Of a stretch of 64,000 bases of DNA, positions 53,601 through 64,000 are shown in pieces. The notes below the pieces were generated by a model that saw only the letters and a list, made by a program, of their open reading frames with translations, was not told the origin of the DNA and did no database searches. The stretch spans positions 248,001 through 312,000 of the forward strand of contig WHVA01000031.1 in NCBI GenBank assembly GCA_015179125.1. The letters are read 5' to 3'. Position numbers and translations under genes: made by a program. The stretch comes from Gautieria morchelliformis (Eukaryota > Basidiomycota > Agaricomycetes > Gomphales > Gomphaceae). The first letter of the stretch is position 1. Each line of letters starts with the position of its first letter.

Positions 53601-53995
53601 TCACATACAACGGGGCACCCATATTCTGGGCATCAAAGAAACAGATCAGTGTCAGCCGATCGACGATGGAATCGGAGGTAGTGGCAGGGCCGTTCGCCTC
53701 AGCCGAAGGGATATGGCTCATCAGGCTAGGGAGGGACTTCAGGCACAAATTTACCCCCATCACTATCTTCACCGACAATCAATCCGCCATCGCATTCTCG
53801 AACGACAGCGTCAATAACAGCAGGACGAAACGCATCGAAATTCATTACCATTACACTAAAGAACAAATTATGGCTGGAAATATCAACCTTCGATACATCA
53901 AATCACTTGAGAATCCAGCTGACGTCCTCACCAAGCCACTGCCAGCTCGCAAGCATCTCCACATCCTCAGGATCCTCGGAATGTGTCGAGCTTGA
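50669..53995 (+). pseudogene. Copia polyprotein remnant (gag tip, integrase tail, RT, RNase H)
   Basis: ATG at 50669 starts a gag N-terminus (MAQAPTTT), followed in another frame by LNKNNWISWKRELL. At about 50815 this jumps to the integrase C-terminal tail (GYFDNSKSYKVWIP, SRDVVFDE), so the rest of gag, the protease and the integrase core are deleted. The RT has WELTKRPEGTNVVASRW, KVRFIAQGYSQ, HIDVKGAYLNG, then after the LTR-A insertion KGIYGLKQ and YVDDGLL (catalytic box). A frameshift lies near 52970 and a TGA at 53135-53137 (DPT*LLGI, probably Trp). RNase H: DADFTGDKDDRRSTTGW, SRSTMESE, DNQSAIAF. The frame ends at 53995, next to a GAGGGGGA polypurine tract. Confidence 0.85.
51821..52846 (+). 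mobile_element. LTR-A solo LTR nested in the copia RT
   Basis: 1026 bp from TGTCACGACC to AATCTTGACA with TSD GCAGG (51816-51820 and 52847-52851). Removing it rejoins EGFVKQ with GEENLVCKLNKG in frame. Confidence 0.92.
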
Positions 53996-54002
53996 GGGGG
54001 AG

Positions 54003-54740
54003 TGTTGAAAGTATTGAAAAACACAATATTAACATATTAATTACAACAAACACGAGCTCACATCACAACTGACACATCGATAATCCCTCTCTGAGCATAC
54101 ACATTACGGCACTCATACCTGAGACCGCCGGACCATCATATGCCCACTCGACCCACCCCGATCACAGTCCCCGACTCCCCCAACGTCACAAGGACACATA
54201 ACACGTGTTACCATGACCTATAACACCCAAGGAACCCTATCCAAGACCACCGAGCCCATCCCGAATCACGCGCATTCCATCAGTCACATGACCCAATCAA
54301 GGGACACGACGCGTCGAGCCGACCCTGCCTATACCCAGACTATGCCCCCTATCCATCACCAAACATCTGTTTACTCATCCTGTTTTACGCTCCATCTCCA
54401 AGCCCAACTTATATAGCGCGCGTCGACACTCCTATTGTTGTCCATGCGCAGCTCACCCCATTCCATCAGTCCCTTAGCATTGCACCACTAATTCCTTAAC
54501 CGCCAAGCACCATCAATAACTAATAAATACATAGCTCCATGTACAATTAACTAGCAGTGAAATCACACTTTGTCTCGCCCCTCACACACTAGTAGAACTT
54601 CCAGTGAACATAATTCATAAGACACACACATTTATTGCGTGTGCAGATATTCCTGTCAACTTCAAGCCTTACTCGATTTATCTCATAATTGAGATATTAA
54701 ATCATATTGTATTAAATAATATTCCTAGCACTAAACAACA
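54003..54740 (+). repeat. 3' LTR of the copia element
   Basis: 738 bp, TGTTGAAAG..AAACAACA, preceded by the polypurine tract and followed by the TATGT target duplication. Confidence 0.92.
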
Positions 54741-55552
54741 TATGTATCTGAATTTTGTGCCTATAGTTCAAGCCAGGCCTGTCGGCTGCCCACTCCAAGG
54801 ATATCGCGAGCTTGAAGGTCGTTGTGGTCGATTGGCTCTCCACTCCCCCTTATAATGCTTCAACAGCTGTGTACCCACTAGCTTGTAACTCCAAGAAGAT
54901 ATCCAGCCGTCGCAATGGCCTAACTTAATTTATGAGGACTGCACAGTACCGTCTGAGGGTGAAGATATGTGGGTCAGCTTCCTACAACACCAACTCTTGG
55001 TTAAAGTGAGTGTCACATCCACAGTTGACTGCCACACCCCCAAACTGTTAATAACTTGCACCAAATCCAGACCCTAAAACACATTTACACTTCACCCAGC
55101 TCTGTGGATGGTGCGGACGGTAATCAGGCAATGCATTCCAGCAAAGCGGCCTTAGCAGGCATGACAGGTATGTCAGTGGGCGCCATAGCCAATGCTGTAG
55201 TGAAGGTACAAGTTCATTGTCTGTTCCCTCACTCTAGCTTATGATCATGACCATCTTCGCCATTCCCTATCCTCTCATTCTACATTTCAAAAGAATGATA
55301 GGACATCTAACAACCAATCATTCTACTATGGCCTACTCGAAGTTTTGGAGGCGGTGGAGTCCCAGGACAAGTACGGGAGCTTCTACAGTGGTATGATAGG
55401 TATGGCAGGTGGTTAGCTATATTCATGAATTCCTCACAACCTCTGTGTTCCAGACGACTCTTTCCTGGACAGGAATCTGCTAAGGAACCAGCGCCCAATA
55501 GTGCACTTGCCAGGATGCATACCCAAATGGGTATAATAAGGAATGCCGCTGC

Positions 55553-55979
55553 TGTCAGGGGACACCCTGTTTTCCATTTCCAGTTCCAACACCACACCCA
55601 GTTCCGACTCCTTTTCCGACTCCGCTTCCAGTTCCGATTCCATCTCTGCTTCCGCTTTTGGAAATGATTCTGCTTCTGGGAGAACTTCCACCAGTTCTGT
55701 TTGCTTTGCCAGTTCCACTCCAATTCCCGACTTCCACTCTTGGAACAGTGTCGGAAATCAAGCAACTCGCGTAATAGGTGGCATCAAGGGTCGATCAAGG
55801 GTCAGGGAGGTCAGGGGGATGCAGGGTTGATGGCGGGTGCCAAGTGTTGTCCCTGGCTGCGCAGCGTAGTATAATACTGGCTCGCTGACATTGGGGGTCC
55901 TTAGACTTTTCTCTTTGGATTCCCCCTTGTCAGTTCTGTGGTAGTGTGATCTCCACAACCAGCCAGGGTTGCCCTTACA
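55553..55979 (+). repeat. 5' LTR of chromovirus copy 2
   Basis: 427 bp, TGTCAGGGG..GCCCTTACA. It contains alternating GTTCCGA/CTTCCG words, and GTATAATAC near 55869 as a possible TATA-type element. Confidence 0.9.
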
Positions 55980-56166
55980 GCAGAAAGGTCTCTCCCCTAG
56001 AGGACCGGCGGTCGTACTGCGCATTGCATTCGCCATAGGTGCGTTCGGAATCGGAGATAGTGACTCGGAGATCGCATCCTCTTCCGCGCACACGGCATAC
56101 AACAGCCCCTCTTCCTATGTCGAGCTCCCAGCCCCGGAAATCCCGTCCCACATTTCTCCTTCTGAC

Positions 56167-57342
56167 ATGGATCCAGATGATCGTCTTCGGAATATGGAGG
56201 AGGAATTGACGCGGAACCGGATGAAGACCGACGCGATTGAAACAGCCTTACAAACGATTTTGGCTAAGTTAGATATTCCACAAATTGGTGGAAATGCAAT
56301 GCTGGATGATCCGGATTTCGGAAAAGCGCAACTAGCGGAAGAGAGGATGTCCGCGAAGTTGGCAAAGGTCAAACCCGCAACTCCGGCGGACTTTGACGGA
56401 GATCAGGAGAAGGGATGCGCATTCTTCAACACATGCAGCATCTACTTCGCAATTGTCGGAGACCTCTTTCTGAACAACCAGGCTCGAATCCACTGGGCAA
56501 TGTCCTTTTTCAAGTCAGACCACGCGGCCCATTTTGCAAACAAGGTGATCTGACATGAAGCAAAGGGCAAGGGGAACTACTTCCGGGACTGGGACGCCTT
56601 CGAGAAAACATTTTCCGACCAGTTCTGCCCGAAAAATGAGCAGCTCACAGCCCTTACGAAGCTCGAAGGGACCAGCTGGTACCAGGCCAAGGATCCAGTC
56701 CATGACTACATTGACCGCTTCCAGGAACTCATCGACCTTGCGGAGTATGACAATGACAAGACAATTGTCATCAAATTCCGACGAGGGCTTGATCCGACAC
56801 TCCAGAACCAAGTCGCACTGCTTGGGGATGGTGCTCCGGATTTTGATGACCCGGAAGGGTGGTACCAAGCTGCATGGGGGGTGTCCCAAAACAGGAAAGC
56901 AAACGAGGCCTTCGTGGAGACAAACTGGAACATGACACGCAGTTCCGCTCGTCCTACTCCACCCGTTCCAAAACCCGGAAGTGCATTCATTCCCATGCGG
57001 AAAATATTTCCGACAGTTGTTCCGCCTGTTCCTATTAGGAACTCTAGCCCCCCTCCCTCGAAGAGTGGCCCTGCCCCGATGGATGTTGACCACATGCGCG
57101 GAAAAGGCCACGGAACCATCACCTGCTTCTGATGCCAACAACCAGGCCACTATGCCCGCGAGTGCCCCCAAGCCTTTGACATCCGGCTTATGACCACAGA
57201 GGAGAAACTCGAGCTCCTTCCAGAGTTCCTCCCACCTGCGGACATAAGCGGAGTGCCCACTGCGGAAGAGATTTCCCAAAATGCGGAACATGGCGCATCA
57301 GAAGTGGAAGATGCGTCGGATTTTGTGACGTGCAGCAGGTGA
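56167..57342 (+). pseudogene. Chromovirus copy 2 gag, with internal TGAs
   Basis: ATG at 56167 (MDPDDRLRN). Capsid core through HWAMSFFKSDHAAHF to TGA at 56551-56553, at the position equivalent to the TGA in copy 1. The same frame resumes HEAKGKGNYFRDWD, RRGLDPTLQNQV. A second TGA at 57130-57132 hits the zinc knuckle (CF*CQQPGHYAREC; Arg in copy 1). The frame ends at TGA 57340-57342, overlapping the pol frame, which is -1 relative to gag. Confidence 0.82.
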
Positions 57343-60300
57343 GATGTGTGCCCCTGCTGCCTGTAAATAACCGGTTTGCCTGTCTTGAAGTAGAGAATGA
57401 AAATCCCCCACGGTCCTCACTTCATACAGAACCACCGGATAAAGTCACACAAAAACCAAATCCGACACCCTGTCCATCCCGCATCCGCCCTTGGGAAAGA
57501 TGTCTCCCAAAGCGCTATGTTGTTGCTGCCACCCCTGGCCCCAAGTCACTAGTCATCAAGGTGGAGATCCAGATGACAGATACAGCGGAAGTCAAATCTG
57601 GACCCGCCCTTGTCGATTGCGGGGCCACTGGTCAGTTTATAGACCGGGACTATGTGGAACGGAACCGACTGACCACATGGAAGTTGCAACGTGCAATCCC
57701 GGTGTTCAATGTGGATGGAAGCCCCAATGAGGCAGGGTCCATCACGGAGATAGTAGACACAATTCTCCACTACAATGGACACACAGAACGCACTTCCTTT
57801 GCAGTCACCAGTCTGGGGAAGCAAGACATCATCCTCAGGTTTACCTGGCTTCAGGAGCACAACCCGGAGATCACTTGGCAGACTCGGAAGGTGCTGATGA
57901 GTCGATGCCCAGCCAAGTGTCACATGTGCCCGTCGGAAATGCGGAAGGAGTGCCAGGAGCAGCGGAAGACTGAACAGCTCATACAGACATGTCGTTCTGG
58001 CCCCATCCAATGCTAGTGGAAGAAGACTCGGAAGCGGAGTTTGAACCGGCTCCCACTTCCGATTCCAATTCCGATTCCAATTCCGATTCCGACTCCGACG
58101 CCATCCAACTCGGCCCGGAAGACACTCTGGCGGAGGGGGAGCATTTGCCGTACGTAAACCTTCCACCGGAAGCGGAACACATCCGCACGACTTTCGCAAC
58201 GCCTTGCTGAAGCCTCCAGGAAGTATGATAAAGTGGAGGCAGAAATTCCGGAGTACCTGCGGGAGTTTGAGGAAGTCTTTTCCAAGGAGTCATTCGACGC
58301 CCTGCCTCCGCGGAAGCTGTGGGACCATGCTATCGAGTTGGAGCCTGGGTCAAAGCCCACCAACTGCAAGGTCTACCCACTGTCACCCAAGGAGCAGGTA
58401 GAGCTCGATGCATTCCTTGCGGAAAACCTCCATACAGGGAGGATCCGCCCCTCCAAGTCACCCATGGCATCTCCGGTGTTCTTCATCAACAAGAAGGACG
58501 GCTCGCTCAGACTTGTGCAGGATTACCGGGCCTTGAATGCGATCACGATCAAGAACCGGTACTCCATTCCACTCATTTCAGAACTGATCACACAACTCCA
58601 TGGGGCAAGGTACTTCACTAAGCTGGATGTCCGCTGGGGCTTCAATAATGTTCGTATCCGGGAGGGGGACGAGTGGAAGGCCGCATTCCACACCAACCGA
58701 GGACTCTTTGAGCCACAGGTCATGTTCTTTGGCCTCACCAACAGCGCCACATTCCAGATGATGATGAATGACATCTTCCGTGACATGATAGCAGAAGGGG
58801 TTGTCTGTGTCTACCTCGATGACATCCTCATCTTCACAAAAACAATGTCCGAACATTGGGAAGTCGTGCAGAGAGTGCTGGAACAGCTCCGGGAGTACAA
58901 CCTGTGTCTCAAGCTGGAAAAGTGCGAATTTGAGCGGACACGGATAGAGTACCTTGGGGTGATTGTCTTGGAGGGAAAGGTGGAAATGGACCCAGTCAAA
59001 GTTTCCGGTGTATCAGATTGGCGTGTGCCGCGGAACAGGAAGGAGGTCCAGTCCTTCATTGGGTTTGTCAATTTCTACCGGTGGTTCATCAAGGACTTCT
59101 CCTGCCATGCCCGTGCCCTCTTTGACCTCACCAAGAAGGAGGTTGGATGGCAGTGGGGTGAGCCGGAACAAGCCTCCTTTGACAAACTCAAGGAGCTGAT
59201 CACTTCTGTCAAGATTGGTTTTTAGGCGTTAATATCGTGTATTAGTGAACACAGCAAATGCCCGAATAACCTGTGCGAATAAGTATGCCGTTCAGCGAAT
59301 AGATGAACCAATGAATGTTCACAAGGTAAGGGCACTGCCCGAACGGGGCTCACCCTGTCTACAGTCGTAGCGAAATAGCCCGTGGCACTTGACGATGTAA
59401 CATGCAAGATCTCACGGAAGGGCTGTCTAAGTTTCGACAATCCCTTCGCCAACAGCACAGAAAATGGTTTGAAGGCTAAGGTAACGAAGATGAAGTATGT
59501 GAACTCACCAGTGATGCCTAAGTCCTCTGCTAGTCGAAGATAGAAGTCTCCAAGAAAAGGCTTAAGATGATGACCACAGCGAGGTCAAATTTTGCACAAG
59601 ATGAACGACGTATGATAATTGAACTGGGGAATATACATGCGAATGTAAACTACTTATATCGAATGCTCGTAAGGTATCAGTGAATAGGAAAGAGGCCGTT
59701 GTGAGTCAGGGTTGGATAGGGGTGCGCGGTCATGATACTAGGTAGATGGAATAAACATACAATAGAGTGAGGGGAGAATGCGAACATGAAATGACGGAGA
59801 ATAAAGGGAGCGAAGGCACTTATGGACAAAACCATGTCTTGGGACCCGCATATATGCCACCCTGCATGGGTTCTTCGTTTACTGGGTTGATCCCGCATGG
59901 CCTATGGAAGAGACGTCCTGCGATCACACCTTGGCCATACGAACACCCAATGGGGTTGGATTAAGAAGATGATGGGGTTAATGATGAACCATCATGCCGG
60001 GTGAATGGTATCTATCATATTCGATGGCGTGCCTGCTGATGAAATCCGCGAGCAGCGAATAGCGGTTCGGAGAATGGGGCAAACAGCGGGTAGAGTGGAC
60101 GTAGAGGGGAAGTGGTCGGTAGGTGCGGCAAACTCTGGCGAAGATGCTAGGGAGTGACGAGGGGGAACATAGAGGTAGCGCGGTAGGAGAAATAAACCGG
60201 TCGTGACAACTTCTACCCCGGTCCTGATCTTTCCCGACGATTCTCGCCCTTATCGAGTCGAGGCAGATTCTTCCGACACAGCTACCGGAGCGGTCTTCTC

Positions 60301-62270
60301 ACAACAGTCATCGGAAGATGGTGGGGGGTGGCATCCAATTGCCTTCTGCTCTAAAAGCCTTAGTCCGGTCGAGCAGAACTATGAGATCCACGACAAGGAG
60401 ATGCTGGCAATCATCTGAGCGCTGGAGGAGTGACGACACTTCCTCGAGGGTGCTCTATGCCCGTTTGAGACCTGGACGGACCACAAAACCTCAAGTACTT
60501 CCGCACGTCTAAGAAGTTGAACCAACAACAAGCACGGTGGTCCCTACACCTGTCCCGGTTCGACTTCATGCTCCACCACCACCCCGGCTGCACCATGGGC
60601 AAGCCTGATGCCCTATCCCACCATGCGGATCATGGAAGCGGAAGTGGAGACAACGCAGATATGACACTGCTCCGCCCAAGTCTCTTTGCAATCCGCGCCC
60701 TCGAAGGAGTGACTGCAGTTGGGGCGGAAGCAGAAATGCTCCGGGACATCCGGAGGCAGTACCAGAATGGAGAGAAGGAGGAGTCGGTGGTGAAAGTGTT
60801 GGGGGAACTTCGGAAAGGGCATTCACGGTCTGTACGGGCAGCGGAATGGTCGGAACGTGATAGGCTGCTCCACTTCAGAGGCAAGGTCTATGTCCCAGGT
60901 GGGGTGGACCTCCGCCGCCGCATTGTGTCCCAGCACCACAACACACGGGTCACTGGGCATGCTGGAAGGTGGAAGACACTGGAGTTAGTGGCTCGGAACT
61001 CCTGGTGACCTCAGATGTCCCGCTACATTGGACAGTATGTGAAGACATGTGACCTGTGTCTCCGAACCAAAGCACAATGACATCCGCCTGTCGGAGAACT
61101 TGTTCCACTCCCGATTCCAGAATCCCGCTGGGACACCATCAGTGTCGACTTCATTGTTGAACTCCCAGAGTCTCATGGCTATGACGCGATCATGAACGTC
61201 GTGGACTCAGTAAGCAAGGTGTCCCACTTCATTCTGACGCATACGACGATCACAACCCTCAGAGCGGCCCGCCTGTTCCTTGCACATGTCTGGAACTTGC
61301 ATGGGCTCCCGAAGCAAGTCGTTTCCGATCGAGGTCTGCAGTTTGTCGCCGAACTGACTTGGGAGCTCTACCGCCTGCTCGGCATAAAGCTGGCTACCAC
61401 CACAGCATACCATCCACCGGGTGACGGACAGACGGAACGGGTCAATCAGGAGTTGGAGCAATATCTCCGCCTCTTTGTCAATGAGAGGCAGGATGACTGG
61501 GATGAGTTACTTCCACTGGCGGAATTCCAATACAACAACCATGTACATTCCGCCACACAACAGACTCCCTTCATGCTTGACTCCGGACGACACCCACGGA
61601 TGGGCTTCAAGCCATGCCAGGCAGAGTCCCGACTCGAGACAGTCAATGAGTTCCGAGACCGCATGGACTCCACCCTTTCGGAAGCCAAGTCGGCCCTTGC
61701 GAAGGCCAAGGGTGACATGGCAAGGACTACAACCAACGCCGGGTTCCTGCCCTGGAGTACCAAGTCGGGGACAAGGTGTATCTAGATGCAAGTGACATCT
61801 GCACCACACGCCCTTCACAGAAGCTTGCCCACCGCTACCTTGGGCGCTTCACAGTGATGCGGAGGGTTGGACGGAATGCATACCACCTTCGACTTCCGAT
61901 GTCCATGTCCCGACTCCACCCCGTCTTCAACGTGGTGAAGTGACTCCCTACACTCGAGGACCCAATTCCAGGTCGGAAGGCTCGTCCGCCACCTCCACCG
62001 GAAATTGTAGATGGGGAAGAGCACTATGTGGTGGAACAGATCCTGGACAGCCGGTTTGTGCGAGGACAACTCCAATTCCTGGTGAAATGGGAAGGGTATG
62101 GGTATGAGGAGAATTCATGGGTCCCGGAGCAAGATGTCTCCGCTCCAGACAAACTCCGCGAGTTCTACAGGACCCACCCTGGCGCCCCTCACCGAATCCG
62201 CTCACTGGCATTTCAATCCCTCGTGTCCCGTGCTTCGAGGACGCAGCATGCTAGAGGGGGGGTGATGTCA
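57330..62270 (+). pseudogene. Chromovirus copy 2 pol
   Basis: Protease DCGATGQFIDRDYV (Asp codon at 57615). A one-base loss near 58005 and a short deletion near 58190 shift the frame. RT: SPMASPVFF, DGSLRLVQDYRALN, LDVRWGFNN, FGLTNSATFQ, YLDD at 58812-58823, FIGFVNFYRWFI. LTR-A then splits it at 59206. RNase [14 protein letters not shown], with TGA codons near 60416 and 60431. Integrase: HAGRWKTLE, NSW*PQ (TGA 61006-61008), TCDLCLRTKA, VDFIVELP, VVSDRGLQF, GQTERVNQELE. A 2-nt loss lies near 61722. A chromodomain (FVRGQLQFLVKWEGYGYE) follows at about 62028-62160. The order confirms a chromovirus. Every catalytic box can still be read, but not in one frame. Confidence 0.87.
59207..60208 (-). 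mobile_element. LTR-A solo LTR nested in chromovirus RT
   Basis: 1002 bp from TGTCAAGATTGG to CGGTCGTGACA with TSD ACTTC (59202-59206 and 60209-60213). Excision restores KELITSTPVLIFPDD in frame. Confidence 0.93.
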
Positions 62271-62757
62271 GGGGACACCCTGTTTTCCATTTCCAGTTCC
62301 AACACCACACCCAGTTCCGACTCCTTTTCCGACTCTGCTTCCGGTTCCGATTCCATCTCTGCTTCCGCTTTTGGAAATGATTCTGCTTCTGGGAGAACTT
62401 CCACCAGTTCTGTTCACTTTGCCAGTTCCACTCCAATTTCCGACTTCCACTCTTGGAACAGTGTCAGAAATCAAGCAACTCGCGTAATAGGTGGCATCAA
62501 GGGTCGATCAAGGGTCAGGGAGGTCAGGGGGATGCAGGGTTGATGGCGGGTGCCAAGTGTTGTCCCTGGCTGCGCAGCGTAGTATAATACTGGCTCGCTG
62601 ACATTGGGGGTCCTTAGACCTTTCTCTTTGGATTCCCCCTTGTCAGGTGAGAATCCCCTCTCTTGTATACTCTGTTGTTCATTTATACATACTTTGGATT
62701 CCCCTTGTCAGTTCTGTGGTAGTGTGATCTCCACAACCAGCCAGGGTTGCCCTTACA
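62266..62757 (+). repeat. 3' LTR of chromovirus copy 2
   Basis: 492 bp. It carries a segment of about 65 bp (GTGAGAATCCCC..TTTATACATACTTTGG) that is absent from its 5' LTR but present in part in the LTRs of copy 1. It is preceded by the purine tract AGAGGGGGGG. Confidence 0.9.
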
Positions 62758-62784
62758 GCTGCAGTAAATGTGTCGACTGAGTAG

Positions 62785-63757
62785 ATCAAAATGTTTTTAG
62801 CCAAATGCCTTATAATATTAAATAATTTGATTCATAACAATCTTGACCATTCTCACTGCAACTACAGAGCTATTATAAGAGCTATTAAGAAATTCATCCA
62901 GCACTAGGTGAATCACACTGAGGTATGTGCTAGACATTTGCAAGTGCTGCAACTTTCAACAACCTGTTACACTTTGCACAGCCTTAACAGATTCTGCAAG
63001 GTGGATCACACTGAGGTACGTGCTGGATATATATAAATGCACACGACTCATCCTTTTATATACAAGAGTGCATACCAGCCTTGTGTATATTTGGCTATGT
63101 GCTATAGCAATTTACCCTATATATGACTTTGCAATATCTCGACCATTTTGCTGATGAGCCTCACGGCAACATAACATATCACATAGACTAACCTCACCCA
63201 TCCAGAATAATTGCTCGCCCCCGCCACATACCCCGCCAGAACATCAGCCTCGACGTCCACCGCAGCGTCAAGGTGCGCAGCGGCGGTGCCCGGACCCAAG
63301 GGGAGGGGGGTACGGGCAAGAAGGGCGCGTATGATCCCAGGGCCACGTTTGAAGTTGAGCGGAGTGGGTCGATTAGGTGAGGGGAGGGGATGTGTTTCTC
63401 CAGCTACTCGTTTTGATTCCCCGAACGTCCGTCCGCCCCCCCATGCCACCCGTCACCTTTCTCGACAAACGAAACACAGGCGCGTTCGGCCTGGCCTCAG
63501 CGTACTTAGTACTATATCTCAGCTTCCTGTTATCTGCTGTACTTCTTGCTACTTCTGACACCCCCCTTCCGCTCGATACCCGTCAGACTGCGCGTGACTT
63601 TGATTTCAGTATGAATAGGACGGGAGATGAGAGTTAAAACATATGAGCATATATCTGATAAGCACTAGTTTGCTCAGTTACATAAGCCCTACCTCGAATT
63701 GCCAGCCGAGTGGCGTGGCTGAGCGCCCGTGGAAGTTAGTCGTCTCTTCCACTGATT
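62785..63757. other. Intergenic; possible minus-strand coding fragment
   Basis: GATCACACTGAGGTACGTGC-type sequence occurs at about 62910 and again at 63004, a small local duplication. On the minus strand a frame from about 63449 to 63220 reads NFKRGPGIIRALLART, LPLGPGTAAAHLDAAVDV and LAGYVAGASNYSGW. It has good protein-like composition, but no start, splice structure or family could be established. Confidence 0.35.
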
Positions 63758-64000
63758 ATGAGCCTCAAGCTTGATACCCTGCCCAACGACGTTCTTATAC
63801 GTGTCTTTAAGGAGTTGGATGCATGTGACATTCGCCGTTGTTCACTGGTATGTCCCAATCTCAGACCCTCCGACTGATTGGTCGTACTTGATATTCGCAG
63901 ACATGTCGCGTCTTTCACAAAACAATCCGGGACAGTATGCTCTTGCAGTATCGCCTGGAGCTTGGTGTTGCGGGATTAGAGGAGGGAGGCACCGACTGTC
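63758..64000 (+). CDS. F-box protein, N-terminal part
   Basis: ATG at 63758 opens SLKLDTLPNDVLIRVFKEL, DACDIRRCSL, then a 53-nt intron (63848-63900, GTATGT..TTCGCAG). It resumes in phase with TCRVFHKTIRDSMLLQYRLE. The pattern LP-x-DVL-x-x-VF..L.-x-D-I-x-x-CSL-x-C-R-x-F is the F-box, which binds Skp1 in SCF ubiquitin ligases; the hydrophobic continuation is usual in Agaricomycete F-box genes. The substrate-recognition part lies beyond the window edge. No lesion is seen in the visible part. Confidence 0.85.

Larger units (their letters stand above)
49904..54740 (+). mobile_element. Ty1/copia element, internally deleted, TSD TATGT
   Basis: 4837 bp between TATGT repeats (49899-49903 and 54741-54745). 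It has two 738-bp LTRs, a shortened coding region and a nested LTR-A. RT before RNase H with the integrase tail in front gives the copia order. It is a recent insertion judging from the close similarity of its LTRs. Confidence 0.9.
55553..62757 (+). mobile_element. Chromovirus (Ty3/gypsy with chromodomain), copy 2
   Basis: 7205 bp between TSDs GCTGC (55548-55552 and 62758-62762), including a 1002-bp LTR-A plus its 5-bp TSD. Same family as 40704-46238 but it retains the RT core. Coding lesions include several TGA codons and two small deletions, so it is not functional. Confidence 0.92.
49370..62784 (+). pseudogene. DUF6698-type gene interrupted by two retrotransposons
   Basis: Exons 49370-49476, 49546-49616, 49674-49704 and 49765-49873 join in phase across GT..AG introns of 69, 57 and 60 nt. 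They read from MPASNTSA to CEHEKL. The fourth intron holds the copia element; without it the intron is about 51 nt and the next exon starts at 54767 (FKPGLSAAHSKDIASLK). Further blocks are VVVDWLSTPPYN, WPNLIYEDC (after a frame break near 54905), TLKHIYTSPSSVDG and MTGMSVGAIANAVVK, FYYGLLEVLEAVES and RLFPGQES. The last exon is split by the chromovirus at 55552 and resumes at 62763 to TAG (62782-62784). The TSPSS block and the late FY..LLE.LE block fit DUF6698, a fungal family of unknown function. An internal segment near 54905 seems deleted, so decay goes beyond the insertions. Confidence 0.65.

Noticed and set aside
57340..57370. Intron at the gag-pol junction (GTGAGATGTG looks like a donor)
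   Set aside because: No acceptor in a sensible place is needed: pol overlaps gag in the -1 frame, the usual arrangement for gypsy elements. It cannot be excluded without RNA data.

Overview
The window is a repeat-saturated stretch of a mushroom-forming basidiomycete (Agaricomycetes) genome. The evidence is short introns (47-69 nt) with GT..AG ends in every split gene, gene families that are expanded in Agaricomycetes (RTC4-like, KDZ-associated CxC5/CxC6 and HMGXB3-like cysteine clusters, DUF6698, F-box), and fungal transposons (chromodomain Ty3/gypsy, Ty1/copia, hAT, Helitron). Genus cannot be told by eye. There is no sign of bacterial sequence, CRISPR arrays or operons. Nearly every gene of cellular type is interrupted, rearranged or carries a stop; the clear exception is an F-box gene starting at 63758 that runs off the right edge.

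Layout. 1-12 kb: a gypsy integrase scrap, an RTC4-like pseudogene (710-2489), an almost complete six-exon KDZ-associated CxC5/CxC6 gene on the minus strand (3091-5382), a retroelement leader remnant (5991-6683), a hAT transposase remnant (6690-7545), tandem repeats, and a KDZ-associated (HMGXB3-like) gene whose two halves lie on opposite strands (9600-11183). 12-24 kb: solo LTRs of three families (called LTR-A, LTR-B, LTR-C here) nested in each other and in a gag/protease remnant. 24.0-40.5 kb: a head-to-tail array of Helitrons, one of them (30550-36669) with an intact-looking 1669-residue RepHel ORF; the others are shorter relatives, two of which keep only the 3' tip of the helicase ORF. The whole array sits between an A and a T inside a retroelement leader/LTR that is broken again 240 bp further on by a chromovirus (40704-46238, TSD CTTGC).

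48-63 kb: a DUF6698-type gene starts at 49370 and ends at 62784. A copia element (49904-54740, TSD TATGT) lies in its fourth intron, and a second copy of the chromovirus (55553-62757, TSD GCTGC) lies in its last coding exon. Each of these retroelements is itself interrupted by an LTR-A solo LTR (TSDs GCAGG and ACTTC). Removing the insertions and one copy of each TSD restores the intron and the reading frame at both sites.

Names LTR-A/B/C are local to this annotation. LTR-A: TGTCACGACC...AATCTTGACA, about 1.0-1.27 kb. LTR-B: TGTTACGACC...CGTAACA, about 0.65-0.69 kb. LTR-C: TGTTAGAATA...CCTAAAA, 0.94 kb. All boundaries and TSDs were read by eye; family assignments rest on motif recognition, not on database searches.
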